The notes beneath the pieces were generated by a model. That model was not told the DNA's origin. It ran no database searches and saw only the letters and a list, made by a program, of their open reading frames with translations. Of a stretch of DNA of 61,540 bases, positions 52,205 through 61,540 are shown in pieces. The stretch covers positions 1 through 61,540 of the forward strand of contig NVWA01000034.1 of assembly GCA_002746535.1 (NCBI GenBank), written 5' to 3'. A program made the position numbers and the translations under genes. Every line of letters starts with the position of its first letter. Positions within the stretch are counted from its first letter, which is position 1. The stretch is from Planctomycetota bacterium (GTDB taxonomy: Bacteria; Planctomycetota; GCA-2746535).

Positions 52205-53404
52205 TTATCTTGAATAAGACGATTCATTTCCTGTTGCAAGGCTCCTCGCATTTTCATACAACCAACCAATATGGCTTTTCCTGACGGATAAATCAGCACT
52301 CAGCATATTCATGGAACCAAAGTAATATTGCTTACCACTATCAGGAGCATAATATTTATAAATGGGAAAAGTTTTCGTACCCAAGACACCTTTGAAGCGA
52401 GACCAATCTTCTTCAGGGTAAACTGATGAAGCTAGTGTTCCTCTTTTGTATTCCGGAGCATCATAATCAGCAGATGCTGCAGCATAAGGATAATAGGCTT
52501 TATTAAATTTATTTACAAAGGATGTGTTTATCTTTTTATAACTGTCTTGTAATTTTGTGATCCAAAGCTCTTTTGTATCATCATGTAAATATGAAAACAA
52601 AACCTTATCTCCTCCAATGGTATTACTGCCACTATAATAACCACACATATTGAATGTTCCTGAAAAACTATAAGCGTTATTGCCATTGCCAGCGTAAAAA
52701 GTTAGCCCAGCACCGTATTCCTGACGAAAGTTGGAACCTTCTGCGAGCATGATGTTTTGTGAATTTAAATCCCCCATTCGCATTGAATTAGGGGATTGGC
52801 CATCATAACCATTGATTACCCCAAACATTGTTTTATGGCCTAAATAGGAAGATGGTAACCCTCCTTGATGCCAGGCAGACCACTTATTATATGCTGATGA
52901 AATGCGTGGGTGTGTTAAATCATTTGCTAGTGCCCATGCATCTATTGTATTGGCAGCATCAGGGCAAACGAGCATTTTTAAATCACCATGACCTCCGTTA
53001 AAGAGCATATTTGTTAGAAGCTGATGATTTTCATGGGACGGTCTAGAATAACTGTCAGTACCAGTACTATAGTAAACTTTAAGTCTTGAATATTTTTTTA
53101 GATCGAGATTAAAATAGGGTAGCAGCTTTCCTGTCCATGTAATGTACATGCTTCGGTGAATTCGTTCTCCAAAAGGATCTTTATCAGTATTGTAGTTAAC
53201 TTCTCCGCTATAGGGAAGTCGTCCATCATGATCATTCGCATAGGTGCTTATTAATACGCCAAGTTGTTTCATTTGTTTGGCACAAATGACAATTCTTGCA
53301 CTAGCTCTTATTTTTGATAATGAAGGTATCGCCAATGTCATAAGAATTAATATAACAACAATGACCGTAATCATTTCAATTAAAGAAAAAGATTTACTTT
53401 TCAT
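52205..53404 (-). CDS. prepilin-like (type II pseudopilin) secreted protein
   Basis: The 399 residues begin with a short charged lead (MKSKS) and FSLIEMITVIVVILILMTLA, the usual prepilin helix. Ser stands where Gly normally precedes the cleavage site. After the helix comes a conserved stretch KQMKQLGVLISTYANDHDG, the start of a large globular part in the style seen many times in PVC genomes. It is probably a surface or type II secretion-like protein. An in-frame ATG at 53449 adds 15 residues and lacks a clear Shine-Dalgarno. No peptidase or assembly gene is adjacent. Confidence 0.8.
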   Translation of the reverse strand: MKSKSFSLIEMITVIVVILILMTLAIPSLSKIRASARIVICAKQMKQLGVLISTYANDHDGRLPYSGEVNYNTDKDPFGERIHRSMYITWTGKLLPYFNLDLKKYSRLKVYYSTGTDSYSRPSHENHQLLTNMLFNGGHGDLKMLVCPDAANTIDAWALANDLTHPRISSAYNKWSAWHQGGLPSSYLGHKTMFGVINGYDGQSPNSMRMGDLNSQNIMLAEGSNFRQEYGAGLTFYAGNGNNAYSFSGTFNMCGYYSGSNTIGGDKVLFSYLHDDTKELWITKLQDSYKKINTSFVNKFNKAYYPYAAASADYDAPEYKRGTLASSVYPEEDWSRFKGVLGTKTFPIYKYYAPDSGKQYYFGSMNMLSADLSVRKSHIGWLYENARSLATGNESSYSR

Positions 53405-54294
53405 AGTGTAGCTACTTTTGCTTGTTCGATAGGGATGTGCGTGTGACATATTTTTGCCTATACATTATAGTGTAAGCTATTTTCCTTCTGAATTCAAGTA
53501 TTACGGAAAATACTAGTAAATGCAGTGAGGGGTTTGATACTAGTGTGAAAATGGAGAAGCGCAAATATTAACATACATTAATAAATAAAATAATGTAATA
53601 TACTATGCTATTTGCAAAACGACCCTCCGTCTTAACCATATATTTAGTATATAGTAATTTTTAGCTAGCGGCATCGAGTTGATATGAGGTAACCGAGTCT
53701 AGATTAAACAATTGTCAAAAATATGAACACACCGTAGAGACACTCGGCCATGTGTGTACCCCACGGCAAAACCAAAAAAACTAATATCATCACCCAAAGC
53801 CTCCATGCCGTGCTGTAAAAGTAAAAAATGACATCTCACATAAGTTCTCTTACTAATTTGAAAGCACTTTGACCTTAAAAAGCAAGAGAGCCTTCAGTCT
53901 TGCTTTGCTAATCACAGAAATTATCAATCTTGCCAAAAAATGAAGTTAAGAGTATTCATAGGATCAAAAACTCATAAAAAGTGAGTTTATATGATAAGAA
54001 AATACGAGTATATAATTATTAATAGGCATTATTTAGGCGATTAATGAAACATAGCTTTCTAATGTTAAATATTTACCCCATTGTAAATTTTATTGAAACG
54101 TAACGCAATTATTTTTAATAAATGCTGAGATTAAACTTGAAACGATTATTTAAATACACATAATTAAAAGGATACCAAAGGACACCAAAGAGATACCAAA
54201 AGGGTCTTTGTCTCCCTTTGTCACTTTAGCGCTCATGAGCTCATTTTTATGAGCTTCCTCCTCTAATTTTTAATCGTATTTTATTAAGGTCGCG
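53405..54294. other. long spacer with palindromic repeats
   Basis: No ORF of note lies here. A GTAGAGACAC-type palindromic copy lies at 53730-53763, and a CTTTG-rich imperfect palindrome lies at about 54172-54226. A GCTCATGAGC palindrome follows near 54230. The last part has AAGG before the next ATG. No tRNA or RNA family was recognised. Confidence 0.5.
53730..53763. repeat. GTAGAGACACACGG-type palindromic repeat, copy 1
   Basis: The unit starts CACCGTAGAGACAC, has a GGCC centre and ends GTGTGTACCCCA. The same core is found at 61173-61200 and 61317-61359. It is an imperfect palindrome about 34 bases long. Confidence 0.65.
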
Positions 54295-55443
54295 ATGTTG
54301 ATAAAGATGATGATAAGTAAGAAAAGAAAACTTGGGAAAATGCCAGGTATATCTTCTAAATTAGTGGAAACGGGTCTTAAGAGCAACTGGGCGCATAATC
54401 TTTTTCATTCGAAATTTGTATATCCATTTTCTTCTGCTCGCTCGAGTTTGTTTTATGCCTGGAAATCAATGAATTTACCAAAGGGCGATGAAATTTTAAT
54501 CCCATCTTTTATATGTAATTCTGTTTCAGAGCCATTGATTGAAGCTGGAGCAAAAATAAAATATTTTAAGGTCTTGCCAGATGGTAATTATGACTGGGAA
54601 GAATTGGCGTCTCTAGATTTAAGTAATGTAAAAGTATTTTTATGGGTTCATTTTTTAGGGTTGGCAGGCGACTTCTCAGAAGCGTTAAAATTTTGTAAAT
54701 CTAAACGCTTGTATTTACTTGAAGACTGCTCCCATGCCTTATTAACGACCTATAAAAATAAAACCGTAGGTTCATTTGGAGATGTTGCTTGTTTTAGTTT
54801 GAGAAAATGCCTTCCTGTTTTAGGTGGAGGAGTCTTGCAAATTAATAACCCAAAATTTAATAAACCCTTCCTAAATATAAATAAAAATCCTCAAGTAGGA
54901 GATAAAGCAAGACAAGATGGTGAGCGGTTAGAATATTTTAATTATCTAAGATCGATTCAATCCTGGCAGGTAAATGGTGGCGACCTGCTGTATAAAGAAG
55001 TTCTGCCAAATATTGATTTTATATTAAATGATAAAAGATTTCCTTATGAGTTAGATCAAATATCTCAAAATATTATTAACAACATCGATTTTTGTGATCT
55101 AAAAAGAAAAGTTCGAAGAAATTTCAAAATATATTTTAAACATTTGAAACCAATCTCTCTTTTTAATAAACTAGATACAGGGGATGTGCCTATCGGATTT
55201 CCCGTGATAGTAAAAAATAGAGATGCGTTTCGTTCTGAATTGGAACGTCACGATATTCTGCCAACCTGCCACTGGCCGGATTACCTTTTACCGGATGGTG
55301 TTGCAAAACAATTTCCTGATACGTTAAAACTAGCTAATAGTATCTTAACATTGCCCTGCCACCAAGATTTATCAACAGAAGATATCACGTATGCTTGTGA
55401 AGTCATAAAAAATTTATTATTGGAAGAAAAGAATTATGCCTAA
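54295..55443 (+). CDS. DegT/DnrJ/EryC1-family PLP enzyme
   Basis: The 382 residues show the DegT fold: PFSSARSSLFYAWKSM, ILIPSFICNSVSEPLIEAG, LLEDCSHALLTTY, and FGDVACFSLRKCLPVLGGG with the PLP lysine K171. These enzymes transaminate nucleotide-linked sugars. The ATG is eight bases after AAGG. It overlaps the next gene by eight bases, so both are coupled. The sugar is unknown. Confidence 0.85.
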   Translation: MLIKMMISKKRKLGKMPGISSKLVETGLKSNWAHNLFHSKFVYPFSSARSSLFYAWKSMNLPKGDEILIPSFICNSVSEPLIEAGAKIKYFKVLPDGNYDWEELASLDLSNVKVFLWVHFLGLAGDFSEALKFCKSKRLYLLEDCSHALLTTYKNKTVGSFGDVACFSLRKCLPVLGGGVLQINNPKFNKPFLNINKNPQVGDKARQDGERLEYFNYLRSIQSWQVNGGDLLYKEVLPNIDFILNDKRFPYELDQISQNIINNIDFCDLKRKVRRNFKIYFKHLKPISLFNKLDTGDVPIGFPVIVKNRDAFRSELERHDILPTCHWPDYLLPDGVAKQFPDTLKLANSILTLPCHQDLSTEDITYACEVIKNLLLEEKNYA

Positions 55444-56494
55444 AATAATTAGATCAAAATCACTTGCAGAGAAAACCGCGGATAAACTTCGTGCCCAATT
55501 GGAAGGTAATAATGTTTCCTTGGGCGATATCCTTTGCTCTGAAAGAGAGCTAGCACTTCAATATAAGGTCAGTAGAAAAACAATTCGGTCGTCACTTAGT
55601 ATGCTTGTTCAAGAAGGTTTTGTCGTTAGCCTTGATCGCAAGGGATATCAAGTAAAAAAACCGACTGTAGGAACAGATAAAAGTCAATTAATTGCCTATG
55701 TCCTAGGCACCGAAACACGCCATTGGGAAATGGATGCCTATTCCCATGAAGCTTGGAGTCAAGTTCAGAAATCGGCATTATCAATGGGCAAAAATGTTTT
55801 TGCATTGGCTAAAGAAGATATGTCGGCTAGCCAAATTTGTGAGAGACTATTACAGCATCAGGTCAAAGGCGTCATTGTAAATGCAGATGATCCAGAAATA
55901 CCTTTAGAGTTAAATAAAGCTGGTATACCCTTGGTCATGATCGACACCGCCTCACCTAAATTAGAATCTGTAAATCAGGATAATTTTAATGGTGCTTATC
56001 AACTGACAAATCACCTCGTTGAAAATGGTTGTAAGAATATAGCTTGGATGGGCAGACATTTGGAATTAATTCAAGGGCAAGAACGACTTGGAGGTTATTT
56101 ATCAGCTCTCCATATTGCTGGGTTAAAGTCTAATAAAACCCATATCATTAGTTCGGTACCAGATAAAACAAAATTAGAAAGTTTAAAGAAGTTAAGTAAA
56201 GATTCCAAAGCCATTGATGGATTAGTAATTATGTGGCCACAATTAATAGAAGAGGTTGTTGATTACCTTTCAGAAAATAAAATTCATCTTGAATTGGCTG
56301 TATGGTGGGGTGGCAATCCTGAAATAAAAGATATTTGTAAAAAGAAATTTAAAAAGCAGAAGGTTCCTGCTGGGGTACATTGGAATGTTTGTGATTTGGC
56401 AGAATCTGCAATATTAAAGCTAGATGAACGAATTAGAAACCCGGAAAAACCCATCGGAAGAACAATGGTTTCAATGCATTTAACGACTAAATAA
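55436..56494 (+). CDS. GntR-HTH/LacI-sensor transcriptional regulator
   Basis: The 352 residues have an N-terminal GntR winged helix (about 5-75, with ILCSERELALQYKVSRKTIR (20) and LSMLVQEGFVVSLDRKGYQV) and a LacI/periplasmic-binding-type sensor (about 85-345), as in AraR of Bacillus. It probably reads a sugar and controls the genes nearby. It overlaps the PLP gene and precedes the kelch genes. Confidence 0.88.
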   Translation: MPKIIRSKSLAEKTADKLRAQLEGNNVSLGDILCSERELALQYKVSRKTIRSSLSMLVQEGFVVSLDRKGYQVKKPTVGTDKSQLIAYVLGTETRHWEMDAYSHEAWSQVQKSALSMGKNVFALAKEDMSASQICERLLQHQVKGVIVNADDPEIPLELNKAGIPLVMIDTASPKLESVNQDNFNGAYQLTNHLVENGCKNIAWMGRHLELIQGQERLGGYLSALHIAGLKSNKTHIISSVPDKTKLESLKKLSKDSKAIDGLVIMWPQLIEEVVDYLSENKIHLELAVWWGGNPEIKDICKKKFKKQKVPAGVHWNVCDLAESAILKLDERIRNPEKPIGRTMVSMHLTTK

Positions 56495-56505
56495 AGCGGA
56501 GATTT

Positions 56506-57753
56506 ATGATGTGCAAAATTAATTTTATAACCTTTTTGATGTTAATAGTTCTTTTGCAATTAGGAATTGCTGAAGATTTAAAAGAAGATCCTTTTAATCC
56601 AAAATCAGATAAAGCCTTGTTGGAAAAAATCAAAAACCTTCCAGAGAATACTTGGTTGAAATTACCAAAACCAACAGTTACAGGTGAAATTTCATGGCTT
56701 AATAAAAGGAGCAGTTTGCTTAGAGATGGGCCAAGGGTGCGAGACTATTGTAATAAAATAGTTTATGCCCCAGAAAGAAAACGAGGAGTCTATTGTGGTG
56801 CTGGACATAATGTACACCCTTTGAATGATGTCTGGGAATATGACTTGCCTTCGAACACCTGGATTTGCCTATCATCAGCAGATCCTTTATTGCCACGTAA
56901 AATAAAAGAGCCCAATACCATGGATGCGGCCTTAGAGAGAACAAAAAAAATAATCGTTGTTAAGGACGGAGTTGTTACAACTACAAGTGGAGGCCCTGTT
57001 CGGATGGCACATACTTGGTGGGGATTGACCTATAATTCGAAAAGTAAGCGAATGGTCTTGTGGGATGCCCATAAAGGATTGATCTTTTCGAATAAAGGAT
57101 TGATTTCAAAAGCTTTTAAAATTGATCCAAAAGATAATCTTCTTAAAGGGAGCGGTTCAGGGAGGGGTGAAGCATGGCTTTTTGAATTTGATCCGGAATC
57201 CAGAAAATGGACAAAAGTATTAAAGGGTGCTCCTAAAAATATGGAATCATCTCAGTTAGAGTATTTACCTGATAGCGACAGTTACTTTTTATTTAGTTAT
57301 TATCCTTATTTGCTTGGTGCTGACCGAAAAGAATGGGCAAAACTAAAGGGAAAAATGGCATCAAATGGTGCCGTATCGGCCTATGACCAAAAATCAAAAA
57401 ACGTTGTTTTGGTTGTTAAAAATACGACTTGGATCTTTGATGCAAATAATAAAAGTCTCAAAAAAGTTTTTACAGGCAACGATACTGCTGCGGTACCAAA
57501 TACCACTTTCTGTTATGATAAATTTGCTGAAAAATTTATCATGATCACGCAGACGAAAAACAAAACAAAAAACCTGAAAGTAAAGAGGTTAAACATCTAT
57601 GATCTTAAAACAAATCTTTGGACTTCTCCTGAAACTAAAGGAGATGTTCTTGGCGGTGGAGCCATGGCCTGCTATTACGATGTTGCGCTAAATGTTACGG
57701 TACTTTACACTAATGCCGCGACATGGGTGTATCGATGTAAATCAGCAAAATAA
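56506..57753 (+). CDS. secreted kelch-type propeller A
   Basis: The 415 residues start with a signal peptide (NFITFLMLIVLLQLGIA), then kelch-like blades with NDVWEYDLPSNTWICLS, EAWLFEFDPESRKWTKVL and RLNIYDLKTNLWTSPETKGD (20). Each has the W-x-x-x and Asp-x-x-x-x-x-W pattern. It has no catalytic motif. GCGGAG precedes the ATG. It lies 11 bases after the regulator gene. Confidence 0.78.
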   Translation: MMCKINFITFLMLIVLLQLGIAEDLKEDPFNPKSDKALLEKIKNLPENTWLKLPKPTVTGEISWLNKRSSLLRDGPRVRDYCNKIVYAPERKRGVYCGAGHNVHPLNDVWEYDLPSNTWICLSSADPLLPRKIKEPNTMDAALERTKKIIVVKDGVVTTTSGGPVRMAHTWWGLTYNSKSKRMVLWDAHKGLIFSNKGLISKAFKIDPKDNLLKGSGSGRGEAWLFEFDPESRKWTKVLKGAPKNMESSQLEYLPDSDSYFLFSYYPYLLGADRKEWAKLKGKMASNGAVSAYDQKSKNVVLVVKNTTWIFDANNKSLKKVFTGNDTAAVPNTTFCYDKFAEKFIMITQTKNKTKNLKVKRLNIYDLKTNLWTSPETKGDVLGGGAMACYYDVALNVTVLYTNAATWVYRCKSAK

Positions 57754-57781
57754 GTATTGCTTATCAAGATTGGAAAAAACT

Positions 57782-60352
57782 ATGAGTAGATTTGTTTTAT
57801 TGTTATTAATATTACTGATGGTGATCACAGAATCTTTTTCCCAAGAAAAATTACAAGTTAACACATGGGTTGAAATAAAAAATGATTCCTTAGGCAATAG
57901 AAACTCGTTTAATCTTTTCTATATACCCAGTGAAAAATCTTTTATTTGTCTTGGTGGTGCTAAAGGTGATAAAGATAATCCTTATAGTGAAATGACCTTT
58001 AACCAAAAAAGTCAGCAGTGGGAAAACCGTTTTCCGGGTGATAAACTAGGCGCCTGGGGAAAAGCTACTGGTTCTGTTACAGCACCTAAGTTTGCCTATA
58101 GGAAGGTCTTTGTAGATGTTGAGGGAAATGTTCGGCCAAAATTAAGTTATGGTTATATGCGCTCTATGGCTTTATATCACAATAGTGCCTATGATAAAAA
58201 ACAGAATAAAGCATATGTTTATTGGCATGTTGCTGGAATGTTTACTGTATATGATGTTGCTAAAAGGGAGTGGGAAGTTTTACTGAAAAGAGGGCAAATA
58301 ACTCGAGAGCTTCAAGATGATTTGCTATGGGGTTCACTCTGTTTTGATTCACACAATAATGAAATATTAGGTGGGCAAGGGCGTTGGGTATACAATCTAA
58401 CAGAAAATAAATGGTCACGGTTAAGTTTTGAAAATGGTTTTATAAGTCCTATAAAAGAAAAAGCGACTGCGCTAGAAGCCAATGTTAAAAGATTAAAAGC
58501 GGCTGTTCGTTCTCGTTTTTATATGGCTGAAAATCAGCTAGAAGCGAAGTTAAATTTAAAAGACCTTGTTTCGGGCATTAATAATGACATAGCGACTTTG
58601 GATAAAAGTCTGAAAACTAATTATGGAAAAGCAAAAGGCCAAAGCCGGCTGCAGTTAAAATGGGCATTAGGTTATTTAAAAAATATTACTGAAAAAAGCT
58701 TAAGCTCAAAAGCTCTGTTGGAAACAATCAATATAAAAAGTATCGCATCATTAGATGAACTTCATGAATTAGCTTTAGAGTTAATCAATACCCTAGAATG
58801 GGTTCCTCCTAAAAGAGCGAATTCTCCTCTTGTTTATGATGAGGACACCAAGAAGATATTGATGTTTGGAGGTGATCGACAAGAAGGTTTAATCGCTGAC
58901 ACTTGGGTGTATGACGTTATGAACAAAAACTGGTCTCAATGTCGACCGCTTTTATCACCGGCACCTTCAGCTGGACATGCCCTAAGTTATTCTTCAGAAA
59001 GCAAAAAAAGTATTTATGTGAATACACGTACCAATCAGTGTTGGGCTTATGACATGAAAGATAATGAATGGGCCATTATTAAAATGGTGGGCGAAGCTAA
59101 AATATTAGGTTACGGATGGCATCCGGGTACAGCTGTGTTAGGGGATGGCGGCCTTTTGATAAAGGTATGTGCGCAAAGAAAAAAGCCGCCGGTTACTTTC
59201 ATGACTAAATTAGATGTCAGTCAAGCTGACAAAGAGATGACCCGGAAGTTAGGTGTGACACCCGGAAGTAAAAAGCCACGAATCGTTTATAAAAACGGCA
59301 AATCTCAACCGCAATGGCATGAAAAAAACGCGGGAGAAATATCACATGAAAAAGAAAAAAAGGTTCTCGATAATTTGCCAACCAATACTTGGGTAAAAAG
59401 AATCGTACCTGATTTTAAAAGAGGTGTTAATCGTGCCTGGTCTTCAGCAGTGTTTGATCCAGAAAGAGAAGTGATTCTTCATTGGGGAGGAGGTCATTCT
59501 GCTCATTGTGGCAATAATGTGTTGATGTACAGCACAAGAACCAATCGTTATTTCAGTGGTACAAGACCCGAATATAGTTTAGATTGGGGAACAGGTTATG
59601 GATCAAACCTTTGCCCACCAGCAAGGTTTACTTATAAAGGAGGGCCTTTCCTGGGTCACCAAAGAAGTTACGCCTTTGATGTTAGTACGGGTAAATTGAT
59701 TACCCCTAATTATTCCGGTAAATTTTTTACCTATGATCCAAAATTGTTGGATTGGACAACTAATATGGATATTCCATTCAAATCTAAAAGTCCAGGGTCT
59801 ATTGGGGCAATAGCCATGTGCTCGTACACAAATGGAGTAGCCGCTTATTTAAACAATAAGTTATACCTATATGATAGTAAAAAGAAAACTTGGGAGCAAT
59901 GCCCTACGAAGATCAAACTTCCGCCATCAAGAACAGATAGACAAGGAATCTCTTTCGACTCAAATAGAAATAGGCTTCTTTTGTTTAGCAGCTCTTTAAA
60001 GGGCGATGTGATTTCGTATGATTTAAAAAGAAAAACTGCCTTAAAAATAAACCCAGGGTGGAAAAAAGAAAAAGTTACTGTAATGCGAGAAGTCGTCTAT
60101 GTCAAACATCTTGATTGCGTGTTTACCTATAGTGCGGTTAAAACAACTGACGGAAAATTTTCTTGGGCACTATTTGATTGTAAAAAAAATAAATGGTTTC
60201 GTGTTGCACTAAGCGGTACAGGACCTTTCGGCGTTAGCACTGGTTTAGTCTATGACCCCAAAAAGAAATTAATTTGGATGATGGATACCTGGTCTCAAGT
60301 ATATGTTTTGAAACCAGATTTTTCTGATAAGTTACGTGCCAATATCGAGTAA
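57782..60352 (+). CDS. secreted kelch-type propeller B with internal helical region
   Basis: The 856 residues begin with a signal peptide (RFVLLLLILLMVITESFS) and repeat kelch blades on both sides of a long helical insert (about 215-335, with ATALEANVKRLKAAVRSRFY). The blades have DTWVYDVMNKNWSQCRPL and LYLYDSKKKTWEQCPTKIKL. The start was moved to 57782, after the stop of the neighbouring gene, because the signal peptide begins there. It is a paralogue of the previous gene. No enzyme motif was seen. Confidence 0.75.
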   Translation: MSRFVLLLLILLMVITESFSQEKLQVNTWVEIKNDSLGNRNSFNLFYIPSEKSFICLGGAKGDKDNPYSEMTFNQKSQQWENRFPGDKLGAWGKATGSVTAPKFAYRKVFVDVEGNVRPKLSYGYMRSMALYHNSAYDKKQNKAYVYWHVAGMFTVYDVAKREWEVLLKRGQITRELQDDLLWGSLCFDSHNNEILGGQGRWVYNLTENKWSRLSFENGFISPIKEKATALEANVKRLKAAVRSRFYMAENQLEAKLNLKDLVSGINNDIATLDKSLKTNYGKAKGQSRLQLKWALGYLKNITEKSLSSKALLETINIKSIASLDELHELALELINTLEWVPPKRANSPLVYDEDTKKILMFGGDRQEGLIADTWVYDVMNKNWSQCRPLLSPAPSAGHALSYSSESKKSIYVNTRTNQCWAYDMKDNEWAIIKMVGEAKILGYGWHPGTAVLGDGGLLIKVCAQRKKPPVTFMTKLDVSQADKEMTRKLGVTPGSKKPRIVYKNGKSQPQWHEKNAGEISHEKEKKVLDNLPTNTWVKRIVPDFKRGVNRAWSSAVFDPEREVILHWGGGHSAHCGNNVLMYSTRTNRYFSGTRPEYSLDWGTGYGSNLCPPARFTYKGGPFLGHQRSYAFDVSTGKLITPNYSGKFFTYDPKLLDWTTNMDIPFKSKSPGSIGAIAMCSYTNGVAAYLNNKLYLYDSKKKTWEQCPTKIKLPPSRTDRQGISFDSNRNRLLLFSSSLKGDVISYDLKRKTALKINPGWKKEKVTVMREVVYVKHLDCVFTYSAVKTTDGKFSWALFDCKKNKWFRVALSGTGPFGVSTGLVYDPKKKLIWMMDTWSQVYVLKPDFSDKLRANIE

Positions 60353-60961
60353 TCAACATTTGTTTAAAGAGTTCAGTCTTTCTTTAATTTCATTGCAGGC
60401 AATGTTATCTTTTGCTTTCTCAAATGCTTCTAATGAATTACGGTAGTACATTTTTGCTTTTTCAAAACTATTTTTGCGAAAAAGGTCTCCCATTAGTCGA
60501 TAGGCACATCCATGCATAATGTTGTCTTCTGTTGATAAGCTTAGGGCAAGACACAGAGTTGCTAATTTAGAAGCAACATCTTGATTCCCCAGCAGATCAT
60601 TTACTAGGGCTTGTTCATACATGTTCGCGGCTTTACCAAGATGATCATTTGTTGTAAGCATGGAGCATTCATGTTCAAACATATTGAGCGCTTCAATATA
60701 GTCACCAGCTTCTCTTGCTACCATACCTAATTGATGTAAATAGATATGTGACTGGGTTTTATCATACAGTTCATTTAATAATGCTTTAGCATCATTAAAG
60801 CGTTTCAAAGCAATAAGGGTATAGCAGTATTGGTTTTTTAGAGAGTCACATTCTTTTTCTATTGAGTTAGATTCGATAAGCTGTTTCCATATTTTTTCTG
60901 CAGAATTGTAGTCGTTTTTTTCATAGGCCTCCTAGGCTTCTTTTTCTGTTTCATTTTTCAT
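60353..60961 (-). pseudogene. TPR protein interrupted by in-frame TAG
   Basis: A TPR-rich frame runs from the ATG at 60961 to the stop at 60353, with repeats such as LHQLGMVAREAGDYIEALNM and AYRLMGDLFRKNSFEKAKMY (20 each). An amber codon at 60932-60934 cuts it after nine residues (MKNETEKEA). The frame after the stop (EAYEKNDYNSAEKIWKQL) still reads as TPR, so the stop looks like a mutation. Without it the protein would have about 202 residues. A TTG at 60808 could start a 151-residue remnant. If the remnant is made, a scaffold role is possible. Confidence 0.65.
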
Positions 60962-61540
60962 CTAATGGTTCGTTTCGATTACTTTTCTAAAGGCTGACTC
61001 GTCTATTGTGTCTATTTTAATTATTTATTTGCTCAGAACCACATAAGAATTTTGCTATTTAATTCGCTGGGTCCGCAAGCGGCTCGCTTGCATTAATTGA
61101 TAAGGTACTAGTCGAGCTAAAATTAAAAAAAGACACCTCACATAGGCTTATTACTATTGTTAAACTCACTCGCACCGTAGAGACACACGGCTGTGCAATG
61201 GTTGTACGAATTAGAGATCTTAAGCTTCCTCAATTGACATAAATACCTACAAAAGATATCTAATTCCCCTTCGGGGAATCATACAACTATTGTCAAACGA
61301 AATATTATAAAAAGGATTTCTAATTCGTACATCCATTGCATGGCCGTGTGTGTACCCCATTGTAAAACCTAAAACAAATAGCTTAACGAAAACAGGCTAT
61401 GCTGTAGCGTAAAAATAAAATTGAAAGGCGCTATGTACACACACGTCCGTGCGTCTTTTATGAGAAGGCTGTCAACAATAAAAACAGTAAATTTGGTTGG
61501 AAATTTATATTCCTTAGCTCTTTTCTTACATTTCTATTTC
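60962..61540. other. repeat-bearing region without gene
   Basis: No ORF was found. The stretch holds two arms of an inverted repeat (61182-61215 and about 61319-61354) of the GTAGAGACACACGG family and a UUCG-loop hairpin (61262-61278). Further partial copies follow toward the window end. The window stops inside this region. Confidence 0.5.
61173..61367. repeat. composite inverted repeat of the GTAGAGACACACGG family
   Basis: The left arm has GACACACGGCTGTGCAATGG and the right arm has the matching CCATTGCATGGCCGTGTGTG, both at about 30 or more bases and opposite in orientation. Between them lies ATTCCCCTTCGGGGAAT (61262-61278), a hairpin with a UUCG loop. It resembles a small non-autonomous element; no transposase is nearby. 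Confidence 0.65.

Noticed and set aside
60870..60930. AGGAGG followed by ATG as the true start of a gene at the interrupted TPR locus
   Set aside because: The ATG frame closes after 21 codons and the TPR frame is different.
1..61540. CRISPR arrays, tRNA or rRNA genes, insertion sequences
   Set aside because: No regularly spaced direct repeats, no tRNA-like TTCGA loop context and no transposase were seen by eye. A tRNA and Rfam scan would be needed to be sure.

Overview
This window is the replication-origin region of a low-GC bacterial chromosome. A leftward set (small membrane protein, dnaA, dnaN, DciA/DUF721, pseudo-receiver) diverges from a rightward set (rlmH, parA, parB, Sel1 protein). 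One parS-like site lies just before parA and another lies inside parB. The host is probably a Lentisphaera-like member of the PVC group. The reasons are a prepilin-like gene of the style common there, DWG-type Ser/Thr kinases, a secreted beta-helix protein, an ADP-ribosylglycohydrolase with a C-terminal extension, futalosine-pathway menaquinone genes and very AT-rich spacers. This assignment is inference; no rRNA or tRNA gene was seen to confirm it.

Layout. 0.1-8 kb: replication and segregation. 8-11 kb: mqnC, an MFS transporter and a small secreted protein. 11-16.4 kb (minus strand): pgk, rpe, a DEAD-box helicase and an RNB exoribonuclease; rpe appears to have lost its start by a one-base frameshift. 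16.5-20.7 kb: a secreted LRR protein, a bioF-like enzyme and an NHL-type propeller. 20.7-24.1 kb: a long non-coding stretch, a small bacterial histone-fold protein, mqnD-mqnB, a membrane protein and a Lon-N domain protein. 24.5-27.2 kb: ilvB-ilvH and an orphan Imm8-type immunity protein. 27.3-33.3 kb: an envelope glycosylation cluster (methyltransferase, GT2-GtrA, two polytopic GT39-like proteins) and a membrane protein with a zinc ribbon and an HEAGH motif.

33.5-61.5 kb is accessory: a secreted beta-helix protein, an alpha/beta hydrolase, a cold-shock protein, a DUF5107/TPR protein, two tandem paralogous membrane Ser/Thr kinases of about 1020 residues, an outer-membrane beta-barrel protein, a YtxJ-type bacilliredoxin, an AraC regulator divergent from an ADP-ribosylglycohydrolase/PfkB-kinase pair, a prepilin-like protein, a DegT-family PLP enzyme overlapping a GntR/LacI-type regulator, two secreted kelch-like proteins, and a TPR gene interrupted by an in-frame TAG. 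Several palindromic repeat families (REPIN-like, MITE-like, GTAGAGACACACGG-type) sit between these genes.

The items most worth following up are the histone-fold protein; the shortened DnaA with an altered domain IV signature beside a TTTGTTAA-type repeat array; the frameshifted rpe start; the tandem kinases with their repeated N-terminal modules and zinc ribbon; and the ADP-ribosylglycohydrolase/ribokinase unit.
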